From: Pseudomonadota bacterium | Lineage (GTDB): Bacteria > Pseudomonadota > Gammaproteobacteria > Burkholderiales > Ferrovaceae | NCBI GenBank assembly: GCA_021850135.1 | Contig: JAJZRV010000009.1 | Coordinates: 1 to 44,567, forward strand | Direction: 5' to 3' | DNA: 44,567 nucleotides | In this document: positions 16,543 through 23,819 of the stretch, piece by piece | Layout: each line of letters starts with the position of its first letter | Position numbering within the stretch: position 1 is the first letter of the stretch | Program-made: the position numbers and the translations under genes | The notes under the pieces: generated by a model | What the model saw: the letters and a program-made list of their open reading frames with translations, nothing else | Database searches by the model: none | Told to the model about the DNA's origin: nothing

Positions 16543-17958
16543 ATGATCCAGACTTCTGTGCAAAATGTCGTCATCGGTGCGGGCACGGCGGGCCTTGCGG
16601 CCTACCGGGCCCTCGTGGCCGCAGGGCAAAACGCCGTACTCATCGAAAGCGGACCCTATGGCACCACCTGCGCCCGGGTGGGCTGCATGCCCAGCAAGCT
16701 CCTGATTGCAGCCGCCGAGGCGGTCCATGGCGTCTCGCGCTGGGAGACCTTCGGCATCCGCCTGGAAGGGCAGGTCCATGTGGACGGACGCGCAGTGATG
16801 GCGCGGGTCAAGCGCGAACGCGACCGCTTTGTCGGCTTTGTGCTCGACGGCGTGGCAGCCATTCCTGACGCGCACAAGATCGTCGGGCGCGCCCGGTTCG
16901 TGGATGCGCATACGGTCGAAGTGGATGGAAGGATCCGCCTCAGGTTTGAAAAAGCCGTCATTGCCACAGGCTCCTCCCCAGTGATCCCCCCGATGCTGCA
17001 GGGGTTGGGGGATCGCGTCATCGTCAATGACGACGTGTTCGACTGGGACGACCTGCCCGCCTCAGTCGCCGTGTTCGGCCCTGGGGTCATCGGCCTGGAG
17101 CTGGGGCAGGCGCTGCACCGGCTGGGCGTTCGGGTGCACCTTTTCGGGCGTGGCGGGGCAGTGGGACCGCTGACCGATCCGGCACTCAGGGATTATGCCG
17201 TGCGCACCTTTGGCAAGGCACTGACGCTCGAGACCGAAGCGCGCCTGGTGCAGGCGCAACGTCATGGGCAAGGGGTATTACTGGAGTGGCTGGATGGCGC
17301 CGGGAGCGCGCACCAGGCGGTAGTGGACTACGTGATCGCGGCGACAGGGCGCTCACCCAACGTGAACGGATTGGGGCTGGCGCATCTGGGCCTTGCGCTG
17401 CAACCCAACGGGGTGCCCGTTTTCAATCGAGAGACGATGCAATGCGGCGACAGCCCGATCTTCATTGCCGGCGACGCCAACCACGACGTGCCATTGCTGC
17501 ATGAGGCGGCAGACGAGGGCAGGATTGCCGGCGAGAACGCCGCGGCCTACCCCCGCGTGGCGGCTGGATTGCGGCGTGCACCCCTGGGGATCGTTTTTTC
17601 GGATCCGCAGATCGCCACGGTGGGATCGCGCTGGCGCACACTGGACCCGGCAAGCACCGTCGTCGGCAAGGTCTCCTTCGAAGACCAGGGTCGCAGCCGG
17701 GTGATGTTGCGAAATCAGGGACTGCTGCATGTTTATGCCGATCGCGCCAGCGGGAAGTTTCTCGGTGCCGAGATGATCGGCCCCGACGCGGAACATCTTG
17801 CGCATCTGCTGGCCTGGGCCCTGCAACTCGACACCACCGTCGAGGGCATGCTGAAGTTGCCGTTCTATCACCCGGTGGTGGAGGAGGGCCTGCGTACGGC
17901 CCTGCGCGATGCTGCCGCCCAAAGGGCGCGTCCGGACAGGCTGCAGAGCGCAGCATGA
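16543..17958 (+). CDS. Pyridine nucleotide-disulfide oxidoreductase, dihydrolipoamide dehydrogenase-like
   Basis: FAD-dependent disulfide reductase of 471 residues. FAD motif GAGTAG is at residues 12-17, the redox-active pair CARVGC at 43-48, an NAD-binding region at VAVFGPGVIGLELG, the second FAD motif FIAGDAN, and the C-terminal catalytic FYHPVVEEG. Typical Lpd sequences read CLNVGC; here the pair is preceded by GTTCARVGC, as in a divergent Lpd/glutathione-reductase-like group. No 2-oxoacid dehydrogenase genes are nearby. Placement after the Prx-Grx hybrid suggests it serves peroxide defence rather than a dehydrogenase complex, which is inference. A strong terminator follows. Confidence 0.85.
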   Translation: MIQTSVQNVVIGAGTAGLAAYRALVAAGQNAVLIESGPYGTTCARVGCMPSKLLIAAAEAVHGVSRWETFGIRLEGQVHVDGRAVMARVKRERDRFVGFVLDGVAAIPDAHKIVGRARFVDAHTVEVDGRIRLRFEKAVIATGSSPVIPPMLQGLGDRVIVNDDVFDWDDLPASVAVFGPGVIGLELGQALHRLGVRVHLFGRGGAVGPLTDPALRDYAVRTFGKALTLETEARLVQAQRHGQGVLLEWLDGAGSAHQAVVDYVIAATGRSPNVNGLGLAHLGLALQPNGVPVFNRETMQCGDSPIFIAGDANHDVPLLHEAADEGRIAGENAAAYPRVAAGLRRAPLGIVFSDPQIATVGSRWRTLDPASTVVGKVSFEDQGRSRVMLRNQGLLHVYADRASGKFLGAEMIGPDAEHLAHLLAWALQLDTTVEGMLKLPFYHPVVEEGLRTALRDAAAQRARPDRLQSAA

Positions 17959-17965
17959 CCCCTCG

Positions 17966-17992
17966 GGCAGCGCGCAGGCGCTGCCTTTTTTT
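17966..17992 (+). terminator. Intrinsic terminator of the prx-grx/lpd-like operon
   Basis: Perfect 8-bp stem GGCAGCGC/GCGCTGCC (17966-17973 and 17978-17985) with a 4-nt loop GCAG, followed at once by seven T residues (17986-17992). It sits 8 nt after the stop codon of the flavoprotein and isolates the oxidative-stress operon from the cytochrome operon downstream. Confidence 0.9.
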
Positions 17993-18012
17993 GCGTTGGA
18001 TCAATTTTGCGG

Positions 18013-18051
18013 TTGCGAAACATCAATGTCGCAATTGCGAATGCTCAATGT
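18013..18051 (+). promoter_or_regulatory. Two tandem FNR/CRP-family-like operators, 22 bp apart
   Basis: The unit TTGCGAA-N3-TCAATGT occurs at 18013-18029 and again at 18035-18051, an exact 22-bp period (about two helical turns). Each unit contains a 14-bp element in the FNR layout TTGnn-N4-nnCAA: TTGCGAAACATCAA and TTGCGAATGCTCAA. They match the FNR consensus at 8 and 7 of 10 positions. A CGCAATTGCG palindrome (18030-18039) spans the junction. The downstream site is centred at 18041.5. With the TAGGCT hexamer as -10 this puts it near -41.5, the class II activator position. The FNR-type gene at 21692 is the obvious candidate binder. Confidence 0.6.
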
Positions 18052-18070
18052 AATCGCCCCAGATCAAGAA

Positions 18071-18076
18071 TAGGCT
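18071..18076 (+). promoter_or_regulatory. Candidate -10 element of the hexaheme cytochrome operon
   Basis: TAGGCT keeps the three most important -10 bases (T1, A2, T6). A start site near 18083 would place the tandem FNR-like sites at about -41.5 and -63.5. No -35 hexamer is visible, as expected for an activator-dependent promoter. The leader would be about 27 nt, with a GGAAAGAG ribosome site just before the ATG at 18110. Confidence 0.4.
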
Positions 18077-18109
18077 CTTTCCATTCAAAAGCAAAAAAAG
18101 GAAAGAGTC

Positions 18110-19177
18110 ATGCCAAAGCACATCGTCCGCCTGTTCCTCCTGGTGGCTGTTCTTGCGGTGGCGGCCCTCACGGCAAAGCAGTTCTTTACCGACAGGTCTT
18201 ACTACGCTTACGGCCATTACCGGGGCGATTCGGTCGCCGAGATCGCCAGCGACATCCCGCGGTTTCGCGGCAACGAGTACTGCAAATCATGCCATGCCAG
18301 GCAGTATGCGGCATGGTCCGAGAGCCTCCACAATAATCCTGCAGCCGGAAAACACGTCAAATGCGAGGTCTGTCATGGTCCGGTGGGGCAGCATCCCTCC
18401 AGGGAGCGTGCTCCCCTCAGCCTCGATGAACGCATCGCGCTGGGCGGCAAGGCCCAGGCGCCGGCACCCGGGGACACGACTGCAGAGGGCAAGCTGCCGG
18501 TGCCCAAGGATCGCACCAAGTGCATCCAGTGCCACGAAGCCATGCCGGGGCGGCCTGCGGCGCAACGCCAGGTGGTGCTGGCTGCCCACGCCGGTACGGA
18601 ACAATGCACGGCCTGCCACGACCCCCATTCTCCAAAAATCAATTTCGCTGCCCTGGCGCCACCGCCAAAAGGGGATGCGGTCGCCGGTAAAACCGTTGCT
18701 GCCACCTGCGCCGCATGCCATGGCCCGGCTGGGGCAAGCGTCAATCCGGCCTGGCCCAATCTTGCCGGGCAGCATGCGGGCTACCTGATCAACGCGCTTC
18801 AGGCCTTCAAGTCCGGTGCGCGCGCCAACGCGATGATGAGCGGCATGGCGGCAGGTTTGAGCGATGCCGACATGAAAAACGTGGCAGCCTATTTTTCCCA
18901 GGAGAGCTGCAAGACGGCCGGCGGTGAATCGGCCAAGGCCGTGCTGGGCAAAGCCCGGGCAGCGAGCTGTGCGCTCTGCCACGGTCCTGCGGGTGTGGGC
19001 GGCAATCCCTCCTGGCCCAATCTTGCGGGTCAGAACCCCGACTACCTGTCCGACACGCTCAAGGCGTTCCAGGACGGCACCCGCAACCATCCTGTCATGA
19101 CCAGTGTGGCAAAGACCCTGAGTGCCTCGGATATCGACAACCTGACCGCTTATTACGCCAGCGCGCGTTGCAAGTGA
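18110..19177 (+). CDS. Membrane-anchored hexaheme cytochrome c (tetraheme domain fused to two c4-type domains)
   Basis: A 355-residue c-type cytochrome with an uncleaved-looking N-terminal anchor (about 5-22). Six CxxCH sites start at residues 58, 85, 138, 166, 200 and 287. The first four form a multiheme domain with the CxxCH-x3-Y-x2-W pattern of cytochrome c554-like proteins. The last two lie in homologous class I (c4/c553) repeats, each with CHGPAG, NP-x-WPNLAGQ and a terminal AAYF/TAYY segment. Each repeat also ends in an extra Cys (267 and 354) at the matching place. It is the first gene of a unit with a 4Fe-4S protein, an NrfD protein and a monoheme lipoprotein, so it is likely the periplasmic electron entry or exit subunit. 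Confidence 0.85.
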   Translation: MPKHIVRLFLLVAVLAVAALTAKQFFTDRSYYAYGHYRGDSVAEIASDIPRFRGNEYCKSCHARQYAAWSESLHNNPAAGKHVKCEVCHGPVGQHPSRERAPLSLDERIALGGKAQAPAPGDTTAEGKLPVPKDRTKCIQCHEAMPGRPAAQRQVVLAAHAGTEQCTACHDPHSPKINFAALAPPPKGDAVAGKTVAATCAACHGPAGASVNPAWPNLAGQHAGYLINALQAFKSGARANAMMSGMAAGLSDADMKNVAAYFSQESCKTAGGESAKAVLGKARAASCALCHGPAGVGGNPSWPNLAGQNPDYLSDTLKAFQDGTRNHPVMTSVAKTLSASDIDNLTAYYASARCK

Positions 19178-19194
19178 AGCGGCGACCCAGTGAG

Positions 19195-20055
19195 ATGAAA
19201 ATGAGCCAACAAGACAAAAAAGTGGAAAGCAAGGAAAGCAAACTGGTCCGGCGCAATTTCCTGAAGATGCTGGGCATCGGAACCGCCTGTGCGGGCGCAT
19301 TGGTCGGCACGGGCAGCCTGGTGGCGAAGGCGCAGGGCACCGAGTCGGCAACCGCCGTCCCTCCCCCAAAGATTCCGGATTACGACTGGAACAAACACAA
19401 ATGGGCTTTCGGTGTGGATGCCACTCGGTGTATCGGCTGCCTGCGTTGCGTCGAAGCCTGCAAGGCGGAAAACGGCGTCACGCAGGACGCCCACCACTTC
19501 CGCACCTGGGTGGAGCGCTATGTCTACCTCGAAGGCGAGGAGCGGGCGCACGTGGACAGTCAGAGCGATGCGCAGAACATCGCCGCGTCAGGCTCGGAAA
19601 AGGAATTCCGCTTCGACAACCGCTACAAGGATGCCAAGGTGGAGAAAGCGTTTTTCGTGCCCAAACTGTGCAACCACTGCACACATCCGGCATGCGTCCA
19701 GGTCTGTCCGACCGGGGCAACCTACCAGACCAAGGACGGCGTGGTACTGATCGACCATTCCTACTGCATCGGCTGTCAGTATTGCGTGCAGGCATGCCCT
19801 TACGGCGTGCGCGAATTCAACCACGTCATGGGCGTGACGGACAAGTGCACCTGGTGCTATCACCGCATCACCAAGGGATTGCAGCCTGCCTGCGTCGAAG
19901 TCTGTCCCGTCGAGGCACGCGTCTTTGGCGACCGCAACGACCCGCAAAGCCCGATCAGCGCTTTTCTACGCAACAACCGCGTATCCGTCCTGAAGCCTGA
20001 AACCGGCAATGCGCCCAACGTGTTTTACGTTGGAATTGATAAGGAGGTTTCCTAA
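19195..20055 (+). CDS. Tat-exported 4Fe-4S electron-transfer subunit (DsrO/NrfC/TtrB type)
   Basis: A 286-residue ferredoxin-like subunit with a twin-arginine signal (RRNFLKMLGIG, Arg19-Arg20). Four cysteine groups are visible: 79/82/85/89, 159/162/167/171, 191/194/197/201 and 218/221/233/237. Together they supply 16 ligands for four 4Fe-4S clusters. Subunits like this normally wire an NrfD-type quinone-reactive protein to a periplasmic redox protein or a molybdopterin enzyme. No molybdopterin gene is in this operon. The ATG at 19195 or 19201 is preferred over the TTG at 19168, which overlaps the upstream cytochrome. Confidence 0.9.
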   Translation: MKMSQQDKKVESKESKLVRRNFLKMLGIGTACAGALVGTGSLVAKAQGTESATAVPPPKIPDYDWNKHKWAFGVDATRCIGCLRCVEACKAENGVTQDAHHFRTWVERYVYLEGEERAHVDSQSDAQNIAASGSEKEFRFDNRYKDAKVEKAFFVPKLCNHCTHPACVQVCPTGATYQTKDGVVLIDHSYCIGCQYCVQACPYGVREFNHVMGVTDKCTWCYHRITKGLQPACVEVCPVEARVFGDRNDPQSPISAFLRNNRVSVLKPETGNAPNVFYVGIDKEVS

Positions 20056-21240
20056 ATGATAGGCACCATGGCAGAAGCAGCACCCTATGTCGGTTACGTG
20101 TACCCCAATGAAACCGACATTCCGTGGAGCGTACTGATCGTCATTTATCCGTACATTACCGGCCTCGTGGCCGGGGCCTTCATCGTCTCCAGTCTGTACC
20201 ATGTCTTCGGCATGGCCCAATACAAACCCGTGGCGCGATTTGCGCTGCTGACGGCAGTCAGCTTCATGTTCTTCGTGCCCACGCCGCTATTGCTTCACCT
20301 GGGCAATCCGCAGCGGGCCTTCAACGCGGTACTCACGCCGCACTGGACCTCGGCGATGGCGGCGTTCAGCTACGTGGCCGGTTTCTACATCTGCCTGCTG
20401 TTGCTGGAAATCTGGTTTGCATTTCGTGCCGACATCGTCGCGAAGTCCAAGACCACCCAGGGTCCGCTGGGCACGCTGTATCGCGCATTGACTCTGGGTT
20501 CGGACGATATTTCTCCGCGCGCCCTGGCCATCGATCACAAGTTTGCCTTTGCACTGGCAATGATCGGAATTCCGGCTGCCGGCGGCCTGCATGGCTATGT
20601 GGGCTTTCTGTTCGGTTCCGTCAAGGCGCGCGAATGGTGGTCTTCCGACCTGATGCCGATCATCTTCCTGCTGTCCGCCATCGTGTCGGGCATTGGTCTG
20701 CTGGTCGTGCTCTACGTAGCCTATTCCAAGGTTCGCAAGGTTCCCGTGGATGCGGATTGCATGAAGGGCCTGGCACGCACGATGTGGGCCTTCCTGCTGG
20801 TGGTGCTGGTGATTGAAGGGCTGGAGCTGCTGGAAATGTTTTACAAACGGCTGGAAGGCATTGACATGGTACAGCGTCTCATCGAAGGTCCGATCTGGTA
20901 CAGCATGCTGATCCAGTGGGGCGGGTCGCTTGCGGTGCTGGCCATTCTGACCGTATTGATCGTATTCAAGATCCGGGGGAAGGCCCTGGAGACCTGGATG
21001 ACAGTCTCAGGGGTCGGAATGATGGTTGCCGTGCTGGCCATGCGCTGGAATGTCGTCATTGGAGGGCAGGAACTGTCAAAGACCATGAAGGGACTGCTGA
21101 CCTACTACCCGGAAATCCTGGGGCATGAGGGTTTGCTGGCGGTTGCCTTGGTATTCACCTGCCCGTTTATCGTCCTGTGGCTGATCACGCGTTTTCTGTC
21201 GCCCTGGGAGCCTGAAGCAAGGAAGGAGGGCACATCATGA
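20056..21240 (+). CDS. NrfD/PsrC-family quinone-reactive membrane subunit
   Basis: Polytopic inner-membrane protein of 394 residues with about nine to ten hydrophobic segments, closer in length to DsrP and PsrC-like proteins than to short NrfD. NrfD marks are the Glu-free first helix SVLIVIYPYITGLVAGAFIVSSLYHVFG and the LLHLGNPQRAFNAVLTPHWTSAMA loop. It should exchange electrons with ubiquinone or menaquinone and pass them to or from the Tat-exported 4Fe-4S protein. A near-perfect ribosome site AAGGAGG (20041-20047) lies inside the end of the upstream gene and the ATG abuts its stop. The next gene overlaps by ATGA. Confidence 0.88.
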   Translation: MIGTMAEAAPYVGYVYPNETDIPWSVLIVIYPYITGLVAGAFIVSSLYHVFGMAQYKPVARFALLTAVSFMFFVPTPLLLHLGNPQRAFNAVLTPHWTSAMAAFSYVAGFYICLLLLEIWFAFRADIVAKSKTTQGPLGTLYRALTLGSDDISPRALAIDHKFAFALAMIGIPAAGGLHGYVGFLFGSVKAREWWSSDLMPIIFLLSAIVSGIGLLVVLYVAYSKVRKVPVDADCMKGLARTMWAFLLVVLVIEGLELLEMFYKRLEGIDMVQRLIEGPIWYSMLIQWGGSLAVLAILTVLIVFKIRGKALETWMTVSGVGMMVAVLAMRWNVVIGGQELSKTMKGLLTYYPEILGHEGLLAVALVFTCPFIVLWLITRFLSPWEPEARKEGTS

Positions 21241-21614
21241 AGCATGTCCATCACCTGTCCGCAGCAGCAACTTCACTCGCAGCACTTGCGCTGCTTGCCT
21301 GCAGTCAGCATGAGGTGAGCTACAAGAAGGAGGTCCTGCCCATTCTCAAGGCCAATTGCTTTGAGTGTCACACGCCCGGCGGCATCGGCTATGAAAAGAG
21401 CAAGCTCGACATGAGCACGTACGACACCCTGATCAAGGGGACGCAGTATGGTCCGGTGGTCAAATCCGGTGACAGCTTTACCAGCGTGCTGGTGATGCTG
21501 ATCGAGAATCGCGCCGACAGCTCCATCCACATGCCGTATCAGCGCAACCTCATGTCGCAGTCGAATATCGACACGATCAAGACCTGGGTGGCACAGGGCG
21601 CAAAGAATAATTGA
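21237..21614 (+). CDS. Small monoheme c-type cytochrome lipoprotein
   Basis: A 125-residue lipoprotein: signal peptide with lipobox LLAC (Cys22), then a single heme site CFECHTPGG. The sequence VLPILKANCFECHTPGG resembles the heme domain found in planctomycete-type cytochromes (PSCyt1-like), which differs from class I cytochromes. It overlaps nrfD by ATGA, so it belongs to the same complex or pathway. It may relay electrons between the hexaheme subunit and a soluble or outer-membrane partner. No axial Met is obvious apart from those in SSIHMPYQRNLMSQ near the C-terminus. Confidence 0.8.
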   Translation: MKHVHHLSAAATSLAALALLACSQHEVSYKKEVLPILKANCFECHTPGGIGYEKSKLDMSTYDTLIKGTQYGPVVKSGDSFTSVLVMLIENRADSSIHMPYQRNLMSQSNIDTIKTWVAQGAKNN

Positions 21615-21659
21615 CTTTTGCACCTTTCCTTACGCCACAGGGAGAGGAGAAGTTCTATA

Positions 21660-21683
21660 ATGAAGTGTTCCAGGGCCGCCTAA
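21660..21683 (+). other. Seven-codon leader ORF (MKCSRAA) ahead of the FNR-type regulator
   Basis: A strong ribosome site GGAGAGGAG (21641-21649) is correctly spaced for the ATG at 21660, which opens a seven-codon frame ending in TAA at 21681-21683. The regulator's ATG at 21692 lies 8 nt further on and has only a weak site of its own. Reinitiation or coupling is possible. A TATAAT hexamer overlaps at 21656-21661, so this could instead be a promoter and the tiny ORF accidental. Confidence 0.3.
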
Positions 21684-21691
21684 GAGTCCAA

Positions 21692-22408
21692 ATGCTGAAC
21701 TGTCAGTGTCAAAACGACGATTGTGTCCTGTGCGGGGCCATGTTCTCTTCCGGAGATCTCGGGCGGGCGCCAGCTTGCGATATCCGCGGACTGCTCAGCC
21801 GGCGACGCTATGCCGCTGGTGAAACCGTGTTTCGTGAAGGCACGCCCTGCACCCAGCTCATGGTATTGCGGGCGGGCCAACTCAAACTGACCACCATGCC
21901 GCTTGCGGGACGTGAGCAGATTCTGGGTCTGCTCGTGGCAGGCCAGCTTGTGGGTTTTGAAACCTCGGACGCCACCTATCCCTACACGGCGACAGCGCTG
22001 ACTCCGGTCGAAGCATGTTGCGTCACCCATAAGGACATGCTGCGGGTTCTCGAAGAAAACCCTTCTGTGGCATTGCGTGTCATCCAGCGCTTTCGCGACG
22101 AGCTGGTCCAGGCCCAGATCATGATTCGCAACCTGGGCATCAAGCCCGCGCATGCGCGGGTGGCTTCCTTCATCCTGTCCCTGGTACCCATCGGGGCCGA
22201 TGCCAGCGAACCCTTTCCGCTGGTGCTCTCGCGTCTGGAAATTGCCGAGTTGCTGGGCCTGAGCGAGGAAACCGTCAGCCGGGTCTTTGCCGAATTCAGG
22301 CGCAACGGCCTGATCGAGGCGCCGCACGGCGAGGTCCGCCTGCTCGATGCAGGCCGCGTCCGGCGTCTGGCCGGCATGGGGACGGGAGAAGCGTGGAGCG
22401 GGTTCTGA
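21692..22408 (+). CDS. FNR-type Crp/Fnr-family transcriptional regulator
   Basis: A 238-residue regulator with an N-terminal cysteine cluster (Cys4, Cys6, Cys11, Cys14), a cyclic-nucleotide-type barrel (AGREQILGLLVAGQLVGFE), a central Cys in PVEACCVTHKDML at the place of FNR Cys122, a dimer helix and a helix-turn-helix. The recognition helix LSEETVSRVFAEFRR keeps E-x2-SR, which in FNR reads TTGA half-sites. The N-terminal cysteine spacing (C-x-C-x4-C-x2-C) is not the C-x2-C-x5-C of E. coli FNR, so oxygen sensing by a 4Fe-4S cluster is likely but not certain. Alternative start GTG 21665. It lies 77 nt after the cytochrome operon and probably controls it. Confidence 0.85.
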   Translation: MLNCQCQNDDCVLCGAMFSSGDLGRAPACDIRGLLSRRRYAAGETVFREGTPCTQLMVLRAGQLKLTTMPLAGREQILGLLVAGQLVGFETSDATYPYTATALTPVEACCVTHKDMLRVLEENPSVALRVIQRFRDELVQAQIMIRNLGIKPAHARVASFILSLVPIGADASEPFPLVLSRLEIAELLGLSEETVSRVFAEFRRNGLIEAPHGEVRLLDAGRVRRLAGMGTGEAWSGF

Positions 22409-22426
22409 TCTGATAGAATCCGGGGC

Positions 22427-22807
22427 ATGATCCGCCCCCAGACTTTGCGTCGCGCGGCCCGCTTGCTGCTGGCCTGCGTGCTGTTCCAGGCCTTTCTGGT
22501 CTCTGGGGCCTTGGCGCGCCTGGAGAAGGCGGGGGCAGGGGACCACCGGGTCCAGATCTGTTCCGCTTCAGGGCTGCAATGGGTGGATCTGGGCGACGTC
22601 GCCCCTGCCAGCCCCGAAGTCCCCGAAACGCACCACGACCACTGCGCGTTGTGCGGCTGCCTTGCCGTGGATCTGCCCGCAGCCGCGACCCGGCTTCCCG
22701 ACATTGTTGCCACCCATCCCCCGTTCATCGCTGCGCGCGAGCGTACCCGCCACGAACATGCCGCAAGCCTCCTTCCCCTTTCGCGAGCCCCGCCCGTAGC
22801 ACTTTGA
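22427..22807 (+). CDS. Secreted DUF2946-like protein with His/Cys metal-type motif
   Basis: A 126-residue protein with an N-terminal hydrophobic signal (about 10-27) and the segment THHDHCALCGCLAVDLP, which resembles the conserved HxxHCxxC core of DUF2946 proteins. These often sit beside copper genes or TonB receptors and their function is unknown. His and Cys residues suggest metal binding. It is the first gene of a probable copper block running to 24862. The start codon sits in the loop of a GGGGC/GCCCC hairpin (22422-22426 with 22434-22438) and no Shine-Dalgarno sequence is apparent. Confidence 0.65.
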   Translation: MIRPQTLRRAARLLLACVLFQAFLVSGALARLEKAGAGDHRVQICSASGLQWVDLGDVAPASPEVPETHHDHCALCGCLAVDLPAAATRLPDIVATHPPFIAARERTRHEHAASLLPLSRAPPVAL

Positions 22808-22869
22808 TCATTTGCGAGGACAGTTCGCCTGCGGACGGTCCATAGGTATCGAAGAAGAGGGGGGAACCC

Positions 22870-23808
22870 ATGAAATGTGAGTATCGCTGGATCAGCGGCC
22901 TGTTGATGGCTGTGGTCCTGGCCAGCAGCATTCAATCCTTGCCGGCCCGGGCCTGTGCCTGCGGCTGCGGCATGTTCGACGTGGGCATGCCCGGTATGGG
23001 CTTGCCCAGCGCCGCTGGCGGCAGCATCAATATCCAGGACACCTATCTCAACCAGGACAGCGCCATGCAGGGGAGCAGCAGGATTCCCCTGAGCCAGAGC
23101 CCCGACCAGAAAATCCAGACCAATTTTCTCAACCTGAACGCCCAGTACATGTTCAACCATGCATGGGGGGTCATGCTGATGGTGCCCTACTGGCAACGCA
23201 GCTTTTATACGAATGACAATTTTGGCAATGGTTCGCCCAACGTCGTCAATCACGCGGTCCATACCCTGTCGGATGTGCGGATCATGGGGATGTACACCGG
23301 GTTTTCAGAGGACATGTCCACCGGGCTGCTCTTCGGCCTGAAGCTGCCCACCGGCACCATCAGCGCCACAGGGTTCGATCGGGACACCCAGCCCGGGACA
23401 GGCAGCACCGATTTGCTTCTGGGCGGATATCGGCTGGGGCAGGAGCGTACCTGGGGTTGGTATGCGCAGGCCATGCTGCGCAGCGCGTTGACGACACGCG
23501 ACGATTATCGTCCTGGGAACAGCCTCCAGCTGGTTCTGGGAATGCATTACGATGCCAATCCCTACAGTGAGGACCTCATCCCGCTCCTGCAGCTCAATGC
23601 CACGATCCGCAACGCGGACTCGGGCATCAACAGCGATCCGCTCAATACGGGATCGAAGAGCCTGTATCTCACGCCTGGGGCGCTCTACAATCTGTCCAGG
23701 AACCTGCAGGCCAATGCCATGATCTATCTGCCACTGATTCGCGACGTGAATGGCATTCAACTCGTACCGAACCAGATCGTCAGCGCCGGTCTGACCTACA
23801 GTTTTTAA
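22870..23808 (+). CDS. Outer-membrane beta-barrel protein with Cys/Met-rich N-terminus
   Basis: A 312-residue exported protein with signal peptide (about 1-27, ending LPARA). The mature end begins CACGCGMFDVGMPGMG, a cluster of three Cys and three Met that could hold copper. The rest alternates hydrophobic and polar residues in strands and ends in AGLTYSF, the C-terminal Phe signature of outer-membrane barrels. It resembles the phenol-degradation-type or DUF3187-like porin folds in general appearance, but I cannot assign a family with certainty. TlpA- and PCuAC-type genes follow at 11 and 20 nt spacing, so it likely belongs to copper uptake or delivery. Good ribosome site GAGGGGGGAA. Confidence 0.7.
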   Translation: MKCEYRWISGLLMAVVLASSIQSLPARACACGCGMFDVGMPGMGLPSAAGGSINIQDTYLNQDSAMQGSSRIPLSQSPDQKIQTNFLNLNAQYMFNHAWGVMLMVPYWQRSFYTNDNFGNGSPNVVNHAVHTLSDVRIMGMYTGFSEDMSTGLLFGLKLPTGTISATGFDRDTQPGTGSTDLLLGGYRLGQERTWGWYAQAMLRSALTTRDDYRPGNSLQLVLGMHYDANPYSEDLIPLLQLNATIRNADSGINSDPLNTGSKSLYLTPGALYNLSRNLQANAMIYLPLIRDVNGIQLVPNQIVSAGLTYSF

Positions 23809-23819
23809 AGGGGCGTGCG

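Noticed and set aside
21611-21661. TTGACT and TATAAT as a promoter for the FNR-type gene
   Set aside because: The hexamers are 39 bp apart, far beyond the 16-18 bp needed, so they cannot form one sigma-70 promoter. Only the TATAAT remains possible.
22804-22817. TTGATCATTTGCGA as an FNR site before the outer-membrane barrel gene
   Set aside because: The second half-site lacks CAA at the correct spacing, so it does not fit the FNR layout.
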